A stretch of 41,285 nucleotides of DNA. It comes from Gemmatimonadota bacterium (GTDB taxonomy: Bacteria; Gemmatimonadota; Gemmatimonadetes; Longimicrobiales; RSA9). Both the position numbers and the translations under genes were made by a program. Positions 16,501 through 25,088 of the stretch are shown here, one piece after another (the first letter of the stretch is position 1; every line of letters starts with the position of its first letter). The stretch is taken from contig JADGQX010000009.1 of assembly GCA_017881445.1 (NCBI GenBank), forward strand, positions 1 to 41,285. The letters are read 5' to 3'. The notes under the pieces were generated by a model. That model saw nothing but the letters and a program-made list of their open reading frames with translations, made no database searches and was not told where the DNA came from.

Positions 16501-17885
16501 TCACCATCGCCGCCACGATCGTCGTGCTGGGCGTCCTCATCTTCGTCCACGAGCTGGGCCACTTCCTCACGGCCAAGCTGGTGGACATCGAGGTGCCGCG
16601 CTTCTCCATCGGCTTCGGCCCCCGGATCCTGGGCTTCCGCCGGGGCGAGACGGAGTACGTGCTCTCGCTGCTTCCCCTGGGCGGCTATGTGAAAATGGCC
16701 GGCATGGAGGAGATGGAGGTCATCGAAGGGAAGGACGAGCACCGGCGGGTGGCCGGGGACCTGGTCGATATGGGCGTGCTGGACGCGCCCTCGGAGACGC
16801 GGGGGCCGCGGGACTTCGAGTCGAAGTCGCTGGGCGCGCGCGCGCTGGTGATCTCCGCGGGCGTGATCATGAACATGCTTTTCGCCTTCCTGGTCTTCGC
16901 CGGGGCGGCGCTGGTATGGGGCGTGGAGCCGCCCGGACCGGCGCGCCTGGCCCAGCCGGTTCAGGCCGAGCTGCCGGCGGGGGCGGAGGCGCTGGCGGGC
17001 GTGCGCATGGGCGCCCGGATCGTGGCCGTGGGCGCCACGCGGGTGGAAGACTGGGACCAGGTCGTGAGGGCGATCGCAACCGCACCGGCGGGCGCGACCG
17101 TGGTTCGCTTCGCGGATGCGCCGGCGGTCACCATCACGCTGCCGCGCGAGGAGAAGGAGCGGAAGGCGCTGCTGCGCGTCCTGCAATACGCGCAGGAGCC
17201 GGTCGTGGGCGCCATCATGCAGGGATCGGCCGCCGCCGACGCGGGGATGCGGCCGGGCGACCGGATCGTGTCGGTGGCGGGCGTGGGCGTCCACTACTGG
17301 CAGGACCTGGTCCATACGGTCCAGCAGCGCGCGGGCCAGCCGATCCCGCTGGTGGTGCAGCGCGGGGCGGCCATGATCCCGCTGAGCGCCACGCCCAGGG
17401 CGACGCTGGACACGCTGGCGACGGGGGCCGTCCGCACCGTCGGCCGGCTCGGCATCCTGCCGGTGCTACCCGAGCCCACACGGCCGAGCGTGCCCGGTGC
17501 CCTTGCCTACGGCGCGCGGGAGACCTGGACCGTGGTGGCGCTGGTGGGCGGGTTCCTGAGGGACCTGGTCACCGGGCGACAGTCGCCGCGCAACCTGGGT
17601 GGCCCGATCCTGATCGGTCAGCTCAGCGGACAGGTGGCGCGCGCCGGCCTGGCGCAGTTCCTGAGGTTCATGGCCCTGTTCTCCGTGAACCTGGCCGTGC
17701 TCAACCTGCTGCCGATCCCGGTGCTGGATGGCGGGCACCTGCTCTTCATCGGCATCGAGGCGGTGCGGGGCCGGGCCCTCACGGTGCAGCAGCGCTCGCG
17801 GCTCATGCAGGTCGGCTTCATGCTGGTGGTGGCGCTCATGGTGTGGGCGGTCGCCAACGACGTGCTGCGGTTGTTCGGGGTCTGA
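16494..17885 (+). CDS. rseP: RseP-type site-2 membrane protease
   Basis: A 463-residue intramembrane zinc metalloprotease. HELGH (His19, Glu20, His23) lies in the first transmembrane helix, and the third metal ligand is in NLLPIPVLDGGHL near residue 410. Two PDZ-like parts are visible: LAGVRMGARIVAVG at about 165 and AGMRPGDRIVSVAG at about 250. In other bacteria the enzyme cuts anti-sigma factors and cleaved signal peptides. It ends the long operon, and a large repeat and terminator structure follows. Confidence 0.95.
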   Translation: MLITIAATIVVLGVLIFVHELGHFLTAKLVDIEVPRFSIGFGPRILGFRRGETEYVLSLLPLGGYVKMAGMEEMEVIEGKDEHRRVAGDLVDMGVLDAPSETRGPRDFESKSLGARALVISAGVIMNMLFAFLVFAGAALVWGVEPPGPARLAQPVQAELPAGAEALAGVRMGARIVAVGATRVEDWDQVVRAIATAPAGATVVRFADAPAVTITLPREEKERKALLRVLQYAQEPVVGAIMQGSAAADAGMRPGDRIVSVAGVGVHYWQDLVHTVQQRAGQPIPLVVQRGAAMIPLSATPRATLDTLATGAVRTVGRLGILPVLPEPTRPSVPGALAYGARETWTVVALVGGFLRDLVTGRQSPRNLGGPILIGQLSGQVARAGLAQFLRFMALFSVNLAVLNLLPIPVLDGGHLLFIGIEAVRGRALTVQQRSRLMQVGFMLVVALMVWAVANDVLRLFGV

Positions 17886-17890
17886 AAAGC

Positions 17891-18063
17891 AGGGCGAGGG
17901 CCAGGGCGAAGGCGAGGGCGAGAGGAACGAGGGGCGAGGATTGCTCGCCCCGAAAAGTGGCGGCCGGCGGGGGGAAGGATCCCCCGCCGGCCGTTGCAGT
18001 TTCGCTCCTCGACCCTCTGCCCTCCCGGTCTTTCGCCCTCGCCCTGGCCTTCGCCCTCGCCCT
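17891..18063. repeat. Inverted pair of five-unit hexamer arrays
   Basis: Five AGGGCG-type hexamers at 17891-17920 face five CGCCCT-type hexamers at 18034-18063, in reverse-complement orientation. The 113 bp between them include the bidirectional terminator hairpin. In each array one or two units vary (AGGGCC, AAGGCG), in a different order. The arrays lie just past the two convergent stop codons. Confidence 0.8.
17961..17993. terminator. Bidirectional terminator between rseP and the metallo-hydrolase gene
   Basis: Perfect 13-bp arms (17961-17973 and 17981-17993) with a 7-base loop, between convergent genes. Confidence 0.75.
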
Positions 18064-18067
18064 GCCG

Positions 18068-18892
18068 TTAGAACAGGCTGAGCTGGGTGGGGGAGGCGCG
18101 CAGGCGCATGGCATCGACGGGCATGGGGTCGAGAGGGCGATCCTGCAGCGCCACGGTCAACAAGCCGGTGTAGTGGAGCTGGTCCAACGCCTCGGCGACG
18201 ACGTCGCGGGCAAGGGCTGCGTCGTTGCAGTGCTCGGAGAGGTGGGCGAGCACGACGGCGGCCAGGCCGGGGTGATGCAGCTCGCGGGCGAGCTCGCCGG
18301 AGGCGCGGTTGGAAAGGTGGCCGTGGCTGGAGGCGATGCGCTGCTTGACGGACCAGGGGTAGGGGCCGTTCCAGAGCATGGCCTCGTCGTGGTTGGCCTC
18401 GAGCACCAGGATGTGGCAGCCGGCCAGGGCGGCGCGCACGGCGGCCGTGGGACGCCCCAGATCGGTGGCGATGCCGAGCTTGTCGCCCGTGACGACGTCG
18501 CTCACGGTGACCGCCACGGGATCGGCGGCGTCGTGCACCGTCAGGAAGGGCTGGACCTCGAGGGAGCCGATGCGCAGGGGCCGGGAGGAGTGGTACTCGC
18601 GCACATCCTCCTGGCCCAGCAGGAGGGTGGAGCAGGCGTCGCGGGTGACGGGCGTGAGATAGAGCGCGAGGCCGAAGCGGCGGGCGAGGACACCCATGCC
18701 GCGGGTGTGATCGCCATGCTCGTGGGTGATGAAGATGGCGGCCAGCGACTCGGGCTCGACGCCCACGTCCCGCAGGCGCGTCTCGAGGTCACGGCCGCTG
18801 AAGCCGGCGTCCACCAGCACGCGCACACCGTCGGCGCCCTCGACGAGCGTGGCATTGCCGCCGCTGCCGCTGCCGAGCACCACGACCCTCAC
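18068..18892 (-). CDS. YycJ/WalJ-like MBL-fold metallo-hydrolase
   Basis: A 274-residue metallo-beta-lactamase-fold protein. It has the zinc motif THEHGDH at residues 56-62, the opening VVVLGSGSGGNATLVE, the segment LVLEANHDE and GHLSNRASGELA. This set matches the YycJ/WalJ family, which is thought to act on nucleic acid, although its role is not firmly established. The GTG start at 18892 overlaps the stop of the GlmU-like gene (GTGA), so it is the last gene of a four-gene operon. Confidence 0.88.
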   Translation of the reverse strand: MRVVVLGSGSGGNATLVEGADGVRVLVDAGFSGRDLETRLRDVGVEPESLAAIFITHEHGDHTRGMGVLARRFGLALYLTPVTRDACSTLLLGQEDVREYHSSRPLRIGSLEVQPFLTVHDAADPVAVTVSDVVTGDKLGIATDLGRPTAAVRAALAGCHILVLEANHDEAMLWNGPYPWSVKQRIASSHGHLSNRASGELARELHHPGLAAVVLAHLSEHCNDAALARDVVAEALDQLHYTGLLTVALQDRPLDPMPVDAMRLRASPTQLSLF

Positions 18893-20109
18893 GAGGGGGA
18901 CCTCTCGAGCTTCCAGGCCGCGGTGAGCTGGAGCCGCTCCGGCTCCGTGAGCGCGATCTGGCGCCGCGCCATGGCCGCCGCGGCACCCTCCAGGAACTTC
19001 TCCAGCTCGTACGTCACCAGCTCCTCGCCCGAGCCCCAGCTGAACGCGGGCACGTATCGCGGCGGCAGTGCCGAGCCGTAGATCATGGAGCCGGCGCCGA
19101 TGACGGTGCCGGTGTTGATCAGCGTACCGATCCCGGTCTTCACGTGGTCGCCGATGAAGCAGCCCATCTTGATCTCGCCCGTTCCCCGCATGCCGGAGGG
19201 CGTCCAGATGTCCACCGGCCGGTAGTTGTTCTTCAGGTCGCTGTTCGTCGTCATGGCGCCCAGGTTGACCCAGCGGCCGAGATAGGCGTGGCCGAGAAAG
19301 CCATCGTGCGCCTTGTTGTCGTAGCCCAGCAGCACGCTGGCTTCCACCTGCCCGTGCACCTTGCACAGCGGCCCGATGGTGCAACCCTCGACCTGCCCGC
19401 CCAGCAGCACGCTACCCGGGCCCACGTAGGCCGGGCCGCACAGATGCGTGAACGCGTGCACCACCACGCCGTTGTCCAGCCAGATCGGCCCATGGCGCGT
19501 GTCCAGCACCACCTGCGGGTCGATGCTGACGTTGCGCCCGACTACCAGCGGCGCCTTCCCCAGCACGTGCACGCCCGCCGGCGGGGCAGGCGGCCGGGCC
19601 GGCGGCGCCACGGCCTCGATGTCGCGCGCGAGCTGCGCTTCCGAGAGCGAGACCAGCTCCCACAGCTGCCGGAGCAGCAGGCCGCCCAGCTCGTGGCGGG
19701 CGACGTTCTCCGGGGCGGCGCTCGCGGGGCTGCGCAGGAACTCCGGCGGGGGCGCGGTTCCGGGTGGCGCCACCCAGCCGCAGGGCTCGCCGCCGATGGT
19801 CAGCACCGCGGGGCCCACCGTGGGCAGCGCGGCCGACCAGGCCGGCACCGCCCGGGCGGAAAGGTACACGACCGCAGCGGCGCGGGCCACGACGGGCGGG
19901 GCCAGGACGCGGACGGCGCCGGGCTCGTCGAAGGCGGCCAGGTGCTCGCCGGCGAGGTGGCCGATGCAGCGGGTGCGGAGCACGCGCTCGGCGCGGTGGC
20001 GCTGCAGGAACGCGCCGAAGAGCAGCTCGCCGGCCGGGCGGGTCAGGGTGAACGGCTGGAAGTCGGCCGCGACGGCGTCGTCGAAGAGAACGAGGGCGCG
20101 CTCAGCCAT
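18889..20109 (-). CDS. GlmU-like sugar nucleotidyltransferase with left-handed beta-helix
   Basis: A 406-residue protein of the alternative GlmU type known from Bacteroidetes. The N-terminal domain starts LVLFDDAVAADFQPFTLTRPAGELLFG, as in that family, and lacks the usual nucleotide loop of classical GlmU. From about residue 190 to 350 there are hexapeptide-like repeats of a left-handed beta-helix (VGRNVSIDPQVVLD and IGDHVKTGIGTLINTGTVIGAGS), the acyltransferase fold. It may be this organism's UDP-N-acetylglucosamine enzyme. It overlaps manC by 8 bases. The exact reaction is inferred. Confidence 0.8.
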   Translation of the reverse strand: MAERALVLFDDAVAADFQPFTLTRPAGELLFGAFLQRHRAERVLRTRCIGHLAGEHLAAFDEPGAVRVLAPPVVARAAAVVYLSARAVPAWSAALPTVGPAVLTIGGEPCGWVAPPGTAPPPEFLRSPASAAPENVARHELGGLLLRQLWELVSLSEAQLARDIEAVAPPARPPAPPAGVHVLGKAPLVVGRNVSIDPQVVLDTRHGPIWLDNGVVVHAFTHLCGPAYVGPGSVLLGGQVEGCTIGPLCKVHGQVEASVLLGYDNKAHDGFLGHAYLGRWVNLGAMTTNSDLKNNYRPVDIWTPSGMRGTGEIKMGCFIGDHVKTGIGTLINTGTVIGAGSMIYGSALPPRYVPAFSWGSGEELVTYELEKFLEGAAAAMARRQIALTEPERLQLTAAWKLERSPS

Positions 20110-21217
20110 CGGGACGGGGTCCGGGGTGCCGCAGCCGTTCAGGGAGCTGCTCCAGCAGCCGCTTCAGCTCGGCCGTGCGCTCCCGCGGTGCCACGAGCGT
20201 GATGCCGTTGGCGCGGACGACGACCAGGTCCTGGCCGCCGAAGACGACGACGGCGCCGTCCTCGGCCCAGGCAATGCACCCGGTGGAGTCCACCAGGGTG
20301 GCATCGCCGATGGCGACGTTGCCGCCGGCGTCGGCGGCTCGGGTGCGGGCGACGGCGTCCCAGGCGCCGACATCGTCCCAGTCGAAGTTGGCGCGGGCGA
20401 CGGCGACGCGGTCGCTGCGCTCGAGGAGCCCGACGTCGATGGTGAGGCTGGGCGCCCGCTGGAAGAACTCGTCGACGCGCCTCTCGTCCAGCAGCGGGAG
20501 CAGTGGAGCGATCTCCGGTGTATGGAGTCGCAGTTGCTGGAGCAGGAGCGCGGCGGGCCAGATGAAGATGCCGCTGTTCCAGAGGTAGCCGCCCTCGGCC
20601 AGGTAGCGCTCGGCGGTGGCGCGGTCGGGCTTCTCGATGAAGCGCTCGACCTGGCAGGCGTGCAGCTCGGCGCCGGGCGTGGGGATAGCCGCGCCCTCGC
20701 GGATGTAGCCGTAGCCCGTCTCCGGGCGGGTGGGTGGAATGCCCAGGGTGAAGAGCCGGCCCGTGCGGGCGGAGAGCGCGGCGACGTCGGCCAGCAGCTG
20801 GCGGAAGCGGGCGGCGGGCTCGATGACGTGGTCGGCGTGCAGCGAGATCATGACGGCGCCGGGATCGAGGCGCAGCATCTCGGCGGCAGCCCAGGCGAGG
20901 ACGGGGGCGGTGCCGCGGGCGCGGGGCTCGAGCCAGAGGTTGTCGGGGGAGAGCTCGGGCAGCGCGGCCAGCGTGGGCGCGGCCAGCGAGCGGCCGGTCA
21001 GGATGCGGATGCGCTCGAGGGGTACCATGGGCCGGACGCGGTCCACGGTCTGGGCCAGGAGCGGCCGCTCGCCCGCGAGCGGGAGCAGCTGCTTGGGGCG
21101 CGCGGGCGTGGAGACGGGCCAGAAACGGGAGCCCACGCCTCCGGCCAGGACCACGACCCAGGGAGTGGCGCCCGCAGGGGCGGCGTCAGGAAAGGAAGAG
21201 CTCGTCGATTCGTGCAA
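20102..21217 (-). CDS. manC: Mannose-1-phosphate guanylyltransferase
   Basis: This 371-residue enzyme makes GDP-mannose from GTP and mannose-1-phosphate. The nucleotide loop reads LAGGVGSRFWPVSTPARPKQ (about 24-43). The catalytic and sugar-binding FIEKPD and NSGIFIW motifs are present. There is no C-terminal isomerase domain, so it is the monofunctional form. The only usable start I find is TTG 21217, 32 bases inside the response-regulator gene, so the start is uncertain. GDP-mannose would serve glycan or exopolysaccharide synthesis. Confidence 0.9.
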   Translation of the reverse strand: MHESTSSSFPDAAPAGATPWVVVLAGGVGSRFWPVSTPARPKQLLPLAGERPLLAQTVDRVRPMVPLERIRILTGRSLAAPTLAALPELSPDNLWLEPRARGTAPVLAWAAAEMLRLDPGAVMISLHADHVIEPAARFRQLLADVAALSARTGRLFTLGIPPTRPETGYGYIREGAAIPTPGAELHACQVERFIEKPDRATAERYLAEGGYLWNSGIFIWPAALLLQQLRLHTPEIAPLLPLLDERRVDEFFQRAPSLTIDVGLLERSDRVAVARANFDWDDVGAWDAVARTRAADAGGNVAIGDATLVDSTGCIAWAEDGAVVVFGGQDLVVVRANGITLVAPRERTAELKRLLEQLPERLRHPGPRPDG

Positions 21218-21578
21218 GGAGCTTCTTGGGGCTGAAAGGCTTGGTCAGGAAGTCGGTGGCGCCGAGGGCCGCCGCCTGCGCGCGGTCGGTCTCCTGCCCC
21301 TTGCCGGTGAGCATGATGACCGGGGTCAGGCGGCGATGGGGCAGCTGGCGCAGCTCGGCCAGCACGTCCAGGCCGCTGATCTGCGGCATCATGATGTCGA
21401 GCAGGATGACGTCGATGATGCTCTCCGAGCGAAGCACGGCCAGGGCGCTGTGACCGTCGAGGGCGAGCTCGACATCGTAGGGGCCGTCCTCCAGCTTGAG
21501 CTGGACGATGCGCCCGATGTAGGGCTCGTCGTCGACGACGAGGATGCGGCGTCGTTCGTCGTGCAAACGCTCGGGCAT
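21186..21578 (-). CDS. Single-domain (CheY-like) response regulator
   Basis: A 130-residue receiver domain with no output domain. It has the acidic pair in ILVVDDEP, the phospho-acceptor Asp in VILLDIMMP, a conserved Thr in MLTGKG and Lys in TKPFSPKK. I start it at ATG 21578 (GGTGG upstream) instead of a longer form with 22 unrelated residues. It heads an operon with manC and the GlmU-like gene, so it may tie sugar-nucleotide supply to a signalling pathway, but no kinase is adjacent on that strand. Confidence 0.88.
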   Translation of the reverse strand: MPERLHDERRRILVVDDEPYIGRIVQLKLEDGPYDVELALDGHSALAVLRSESIIDVILLDIMMPQISGLDVLAELRQLPHRRLTPVIMLTGKGQETDRAQAAALGATDFLTKPFSPKKLLARIDELFLS

Positions 21579-21663
21579 CGGCCACCGTATTCGAATGATC
21601 CGGACAATGCGGCCCGGGTGCCATTTTCGTGCCGAGGTCGCCACCGGCTCCTCGCCGGGGCGA

Positions 21664-21693
21664 ATGGTAGAGGCGCGTGAGTGGAAAAGTCAA
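21664..21693 (-). promoter_or_regulatory. Promoter of the response regulator-manC operon
   Basis: On the minus strand, TTGACT (21693-21688), an 18-base spacer and TACCAT (21669-21664). The -35 lies only 18 bp from the -35 of the divergent promoter, so the two may compete or share an operator. Confidence 0.6.
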
Positions 21694-21711
21694 GCGGGAC
21701 AACGGTTGCGC

Positions 21712-21740
21712 TTGACAGTCCCCTGAAGCGCGGGTAATCT
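21712..21740 (+). promoter_or_regulatory. Promoter of the lipoprotein-serS unit
   Basis: Consensus TTGACA (21712-21717), a 17-base spacer and TAATCT (21735-21740), 45 bases before the start codon. Confidence 0.75.
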
Positions 21741-21785
21741 AAGCCGTCCAACGACTTCGGCGGCGCGACCCCTGGGTGAGGTGAC

Positions 21786-22364
21786 ATGGACGCAGTGCGT
21801 AATTCGAGAAATTTGCTGCCGCTGCTGACGCTGGTGACGGCCCTCGCGGCCGTGGGCTGCAACGACACGACGGGACTCAACAACTGGGACGCGACCCCGG
21901 ACACGGTGACGTTGTACTCCGCATCGCGGGCAGAGCTGTCGGGGCTGCAGTCGGGCTTCGATTTCACGTCGCCGCGGGCGGTGATCGTGGAGAGCGTGAG
22001 CACGGCGGAGGGGTTCGACTTCGTGGTGACGGACCAGGGAGGCTCCTTCCTGCTGATGCCCTCGGGGGCGCTGCTGGCGCAGAGCAACCGCGCGGGGCTG
22101 GCCAAGGTGCCGGCGACGGACCTGACGTCGATCCGGCAGGCGCCCTCCGACACCGCGGCATTCGAGCAGAAGGTGGCGGTGCCGGTGCAGCCGGGCGACT
22201 TCCTCGTCGTGCGCTCGCGGCGGGTGAGCTGCCTGCTGTCCACGGCCTCGTACTACGCCAAAATGCAGGTGCTGGCGGTGGACCCCGTCGGGGGTACGCT
22301 CCGGTTCGCGTACGCACGAAATCCGTTCTGCAGCAACCAGTCGCTCGTGCCGCCCGGGAGCTGA
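21786..22364 (+). CDS. Putative lipoprotein of unknown function
   Basis: A 192-residue exported protein with a lipobox: a hydrophobic stretch from residue 10, then AAVG-Cys25, so it is likely lipid-anchored. The mature part has no motif I know. It contains only Cys25 and two further cysteines near residues 156 and 182, which could pair. It looks beta-rich. A strong promoter and a GTGAGGTGAC ribosome site precede it. serS starts 3 bases after the stop, so they are probably cotranscribed. Confidence 0.8.
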   Translation: MDAVRNSRNLLPLLTLVTALAAVGCNDTTGLNNWDATPDTVTLYSASRAELSGLQSGFDFTSPRAVIVESVSTAEGFDFVVTDQGGSFLLMPSGALLAQSNRAGLAKVPATDLTSIRQAPSDTAAFEQKVAVPVQPGDFLVVRSRRVSCLLSTASYYAKMQVLAVDPVGGTLRFAYARNPFCSNQSLVPPGS

Positions 22365-22367
22365 GTC

Positions 22368-23645
22368 ATGCTCGACCTGAAGCGGATCCGGGAGGAGCCG
22401 GAGCTGGTCCGCAGCCGCCTGGCGCTGCGGGCGAAGCCGGAGGTGCTCGAGCTGGTGGAGCGCGTCCTGGCGCTGGACGAGGAGCGCCGCCACGCGATCG
22501 CCGAGGTGGACGACCTGCGTGCGAAGCGCAACCAGGTTTCGCCCGAGGTGGGCCGGCTCAAGCAGGCGGGGCGGCACGAGGAGGCTGAGCCGCTCATCCG
22601 CGAGATGCGCGAGCTGGGCGACCGCATGGAGAGCCTGGAGAAGCGGCGGGCCGAGGCGGAAGAGGCCGTGCGCGCGGTGCTGCTGGAGATCCCCAACCTG
22701 CCCTGGCCGGACGTGCCGCCCGGCGGCGAAGAGGACGCCGTCGTCGTGCACGAGTGGGGCGAGGAGCGCGCCTTCGACTTCGAGCCGCGGCCGCACTGGG
22801 AAATCGGCGAGCGCCTGGGCATCCTGGACCTGCCGCGGGGCGCAAAGGTAGCGGGCAGCGGCTTCCCGTTGTACGTGGGTCTGGGGGCGCGCCTGCAGCG
22901 CTCGCTCATCTCCTTCGCCATGGACCTGCAGTCGCGGGAGCACGGCTACACCGAGCTTTGGCCGCCCTTCCTGATCAACGAGCAGGCGGGTCTGGGGACG
23001 GGCCAGCTGCCCAAGTTCGGCGACGACATGTACTTCGTGCCCGAGGACGGCCTCTACCTTGCCCCCACGGCCGAGGTGCCCGTCACCAACCTGCACGCGG
23101 GCGAGATGCTGGAGGGCGCGCGCCTGCCCATCCGCTACGTGGCCTACACGCCCTGTTTCCGGCGCGAGGCCGGCGCCGCCGGCAAGGACACGCGCGGGCT
23201 GCTGCGGCTGCACCAGTTCGACAAGGTGGAGCTGGTGCGCTTCGAGCGGCCGGAAAACGGCGAGGCCGCGCTGGAGGAGCTGACAGCGCACGCGGAGGAG
23301 GTGCTGCGCCGCCTGGAGCTGCGCTTCCGGCGCATCCTGCTGGCGGGCGGCGACCTGGGCTTCGCCAACGCCAAGACCTACGACCTGGAGGTCTGGGCGC
23401 CGGGTGTCGGGAAGTGGCTGGAGGTCTCCAGCTGCTCCCTCTACACCGACTACCAGGCACGGCGTGCCAACATCCGCTTCCGTCCGGCGCCCAACGAGAG
23501 GCCGGAGTTCGTCTACACCCTGAACGGCTCCAGCCTGGGCTTCGCCCGGACTTACGCGGCGCTGCTGGAAACGCACCAGCAGGCGGATGGCCGCGTCCGC
23601 ATCCCGGAGGCGCTGGCGGGGTACCTGGGCACGGACCGGCTCTGA
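22368..23645 (+). CDS. serS: Seryl-tRNA synthetase
   Basis: A 425-residue class II synthetase. The N-terminal antiparallel coiled coil (about 30-105) binds the long variable arm of tRNA-Ser. Motif 2 is PCFRREAGAAGKDTRGL and motif 3 is SSLGFARTYAALLETHQ. Full family length. The stop is followed by a 213-bp gap with hexamer repeats before the histidine-kinase gene. Confidence 0.97.
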   Translation: MLDLKRIREEPELVRSRLALRAKPEVLELVERVLALDEERRHAIAEVDDLRAKRNQVSPEVGRLKQAGRHEEAEPLIREMRELGDRMESLEKRRAEAEEAVRAVLLEIPNLPWPDVPPGGEEDAVVVHEWGEERAFDFEPRPHWEIGERLGILDLPRGAKVAGSGFPLYVGLGARLQRSLISFAMDLQSREHGYTELWPPFLINEQAGLGTGQLPKFGDDMYFVPEDGLYLAPTAEVPVTNLHAGEMLEGARLPIRYVAYTPCFRREAGAAGKDTRGLLRLHQFDKVELVRFERPENGEAALEELTAHAEEVLRRLELRFRRILLAGGDLGFANAKTYDLEVWAPGVGKWLEVSSCSLYTDYQARRANIRFRPAPNERPEFVYTLNGSSLGFARTYAALLETHQQADGRVRIPEALAGYLGTDRL

Positions 23646-23667
23646 CGGGCCGAGCAGGAGCACGGGT

Positions 23668-23703
23668 ACGTGCATGTGCAGATGCGGTTGCAGGTGCAGG
23701 GCA
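23668..23703 (+). repeat. Hexamer repeat (NNNTGC) after serS
   Basis: Six consecutive 6-base units, most ending TGC (ACGTGC, ATGTGC, AGATGC, GGTTGC, AGGTGC, AGGGCA). A shorter GTGNNN run follows near 23725-23745. The remainder of the gap 23646-23858 shows no gene and no clear promoter. Confidence 0.65.
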
Positions 23704-23858
23704 TACGTGGGAGGTCGCGCGAGCAGGTGGAGGTGAAGGTGCACGCCCGCCCGACTCCAGCCGGGCCCGATGGGGACGTGAGGGTCCTCTTCCGCACGTC
23801 GGGGCGCGCGTGAGACGCGTGTGACGTCGACGGTGCAACGTTCCTTGTGAAAGGCGCG

Positions 23859-25088
23859 ATGATGCGGCGCCACTGGTCCGCGGCGCTCACGATCCTGGCC
23901 ATCGTGGTGTTCGGCTCCTACCTGCTGTACACCGAGATGCTCGTACGGGAGATCCGGGCGGAAGCCCGGGTCCAGACGCGCATCTATGCGGCGGTGCAGC
24001 AGGGGCTGCTCGCGCCAGCGGGCGGGGACGCGGAACTGCTGGCGCTGACGCAGATCCAGGGCGCGTTGCGCGATCTCAAGGCCCCCATGATCGGCATCAA
24101 CCCGGCGGGGCAGCCGTACGCGGCGGAAAACCTGCCGTTCGAGCCGGACCTGCGCACGGCAGCCGGCCAGAAGCAGGTGCTGTTGTACGCAGCGCACCTG
24201 GCGCAGCGGAACCGGGCCGTCGTGGTGCCGGGGATGGGCGAGGTCTACTTCGGATCGCCCCCGCTGGCCGGCTGGCTGCGCTGGGTGCCGTGGCTGCAGG
24301 CGGGCGGGGCGATGATCCTGCTGCTGGTAGCGGTGGCGGTCCTGCAGGCGAACGCGCGGGCGGATCGGGAGCGCATGTGGGCGGCCATGGCGCGCGAGCT
24401 GGCGCACCAGATGGGCACGCCGCTCTCCTCGCTCTCGGGCTGGGTCGAGGTGCTGTCGCTGCCGGAGGAGGAGCGGCACCAGCTCGCGCCCGGCCAGCGG
24501 CTGGCGGAGGCGATCGGCGCGGACGTGGAGAGGCTGGAGCGAGTGGCGCGGCGCTTCGAGCTGATCGGCCGTGCGCCCACGCTGCAGCAGGTGTCCATCG
24601 CGCAGATCATCCAGGACCTGGAGGGCTACCTGCGCCCGCGCCTGCCGCGGCTGAGCGCGGGGGTGGACCTGCGGGTGCGGGTGCACCCGGAGCTGCCGCT
24701 GATCTGGGGCAATGCGGTGCTGCTGGCGTGGGCGGTGGAGAACCTGGTGAAGAACGCGCTGGACGCGCTGGGTGGCCGGGGCGGCCACATCACGGTGAGC
24801 GCGCGGCGCGCGGGGCCGGCGGCGATCCGGCTGCTGGTGGCGGACGATGGCCCCGGCATCGCGCCCGAGGTGCGGGACCGCATCTTCGAGCCGGGTGTCA
24901 GCACCAAGAAGAGCGGCTGGGGCGTGGGGCTGTCGCTGACGCGCCGCATCGTACAGGAGCAGCACGGGGGCACGATCGTGGCCCGGTCGCGGCGGACGGG
25001 CGGAACGGTGTTCGAGATCCGGCTCCCGACGTCGGAGGCGGGGATGCGGCGGCGCCGCCGCTGGCTGAGTCGTCGCGGAGTGGCATGA
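23859..25088 (+). CDS. Sensor histidine kinase
   Basis: A 409-residue kinase with two transmembrane helices (about 7-26 and 140-164) around a periplasmic domain of about 110 residues. The H-box ARELAHQMGTPLSSL contains phospho-acceptor His183. The ATP-binding domain has an N-box (ENLVKNALDALG), G1 (DDGPGIAP), F-box (IFEPGVSTKK) and G2 (GWGVGLSLTRRIV). No PAS or HAMP domain is evident. I chose ATG 23859 because AAGG lies 5 bases upstream; GTG 23847 is possible. No regulator gene is adjacent. The stop overlaps the helicase ATG. Confidence 0.92.
   Translation: MMRRHWSAALTILAIVVFGSYLLYTEMLVREIRAEARVQTRIYAAVQQGLLAPAGGDAELLALTQIQGALRDLKAPMIGINPAGQPYAAENLPFEPDLRTAAGQKQVLLYAAHLAQRNRAVVVPGMGEVYFGSPPLAGWLRWVPWLQAGGAMILLLVAVAVLQANARADRERMWAAMARELAHQMGTPLSSLSGWVEVLSLPEEERHQLAPGQRLAEAIGADVERLERVARRFELIGRAPTLQQVSIAQIIQDLEGYLRPRLPRLSAGVDLRVRVHPELPLIWGNAVLLAWAVENLVKNALDALGGRGGHITVSARRAGPAAIRLLVADDGPGIAPEVRDRIFEPGVSTKKSGWGVGLSLTRRIVQEQHGGTIVARSRRTGGTVFEIRLPTSEAGMRRRRRWLSRRGVA

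Noticed and set aside
17886-18067. CRISPR array
   Set aside because: Units are 6 bp and contiguous, with no spacers of 25-40 bases. No other CRISPR-like pattern was found in the window.
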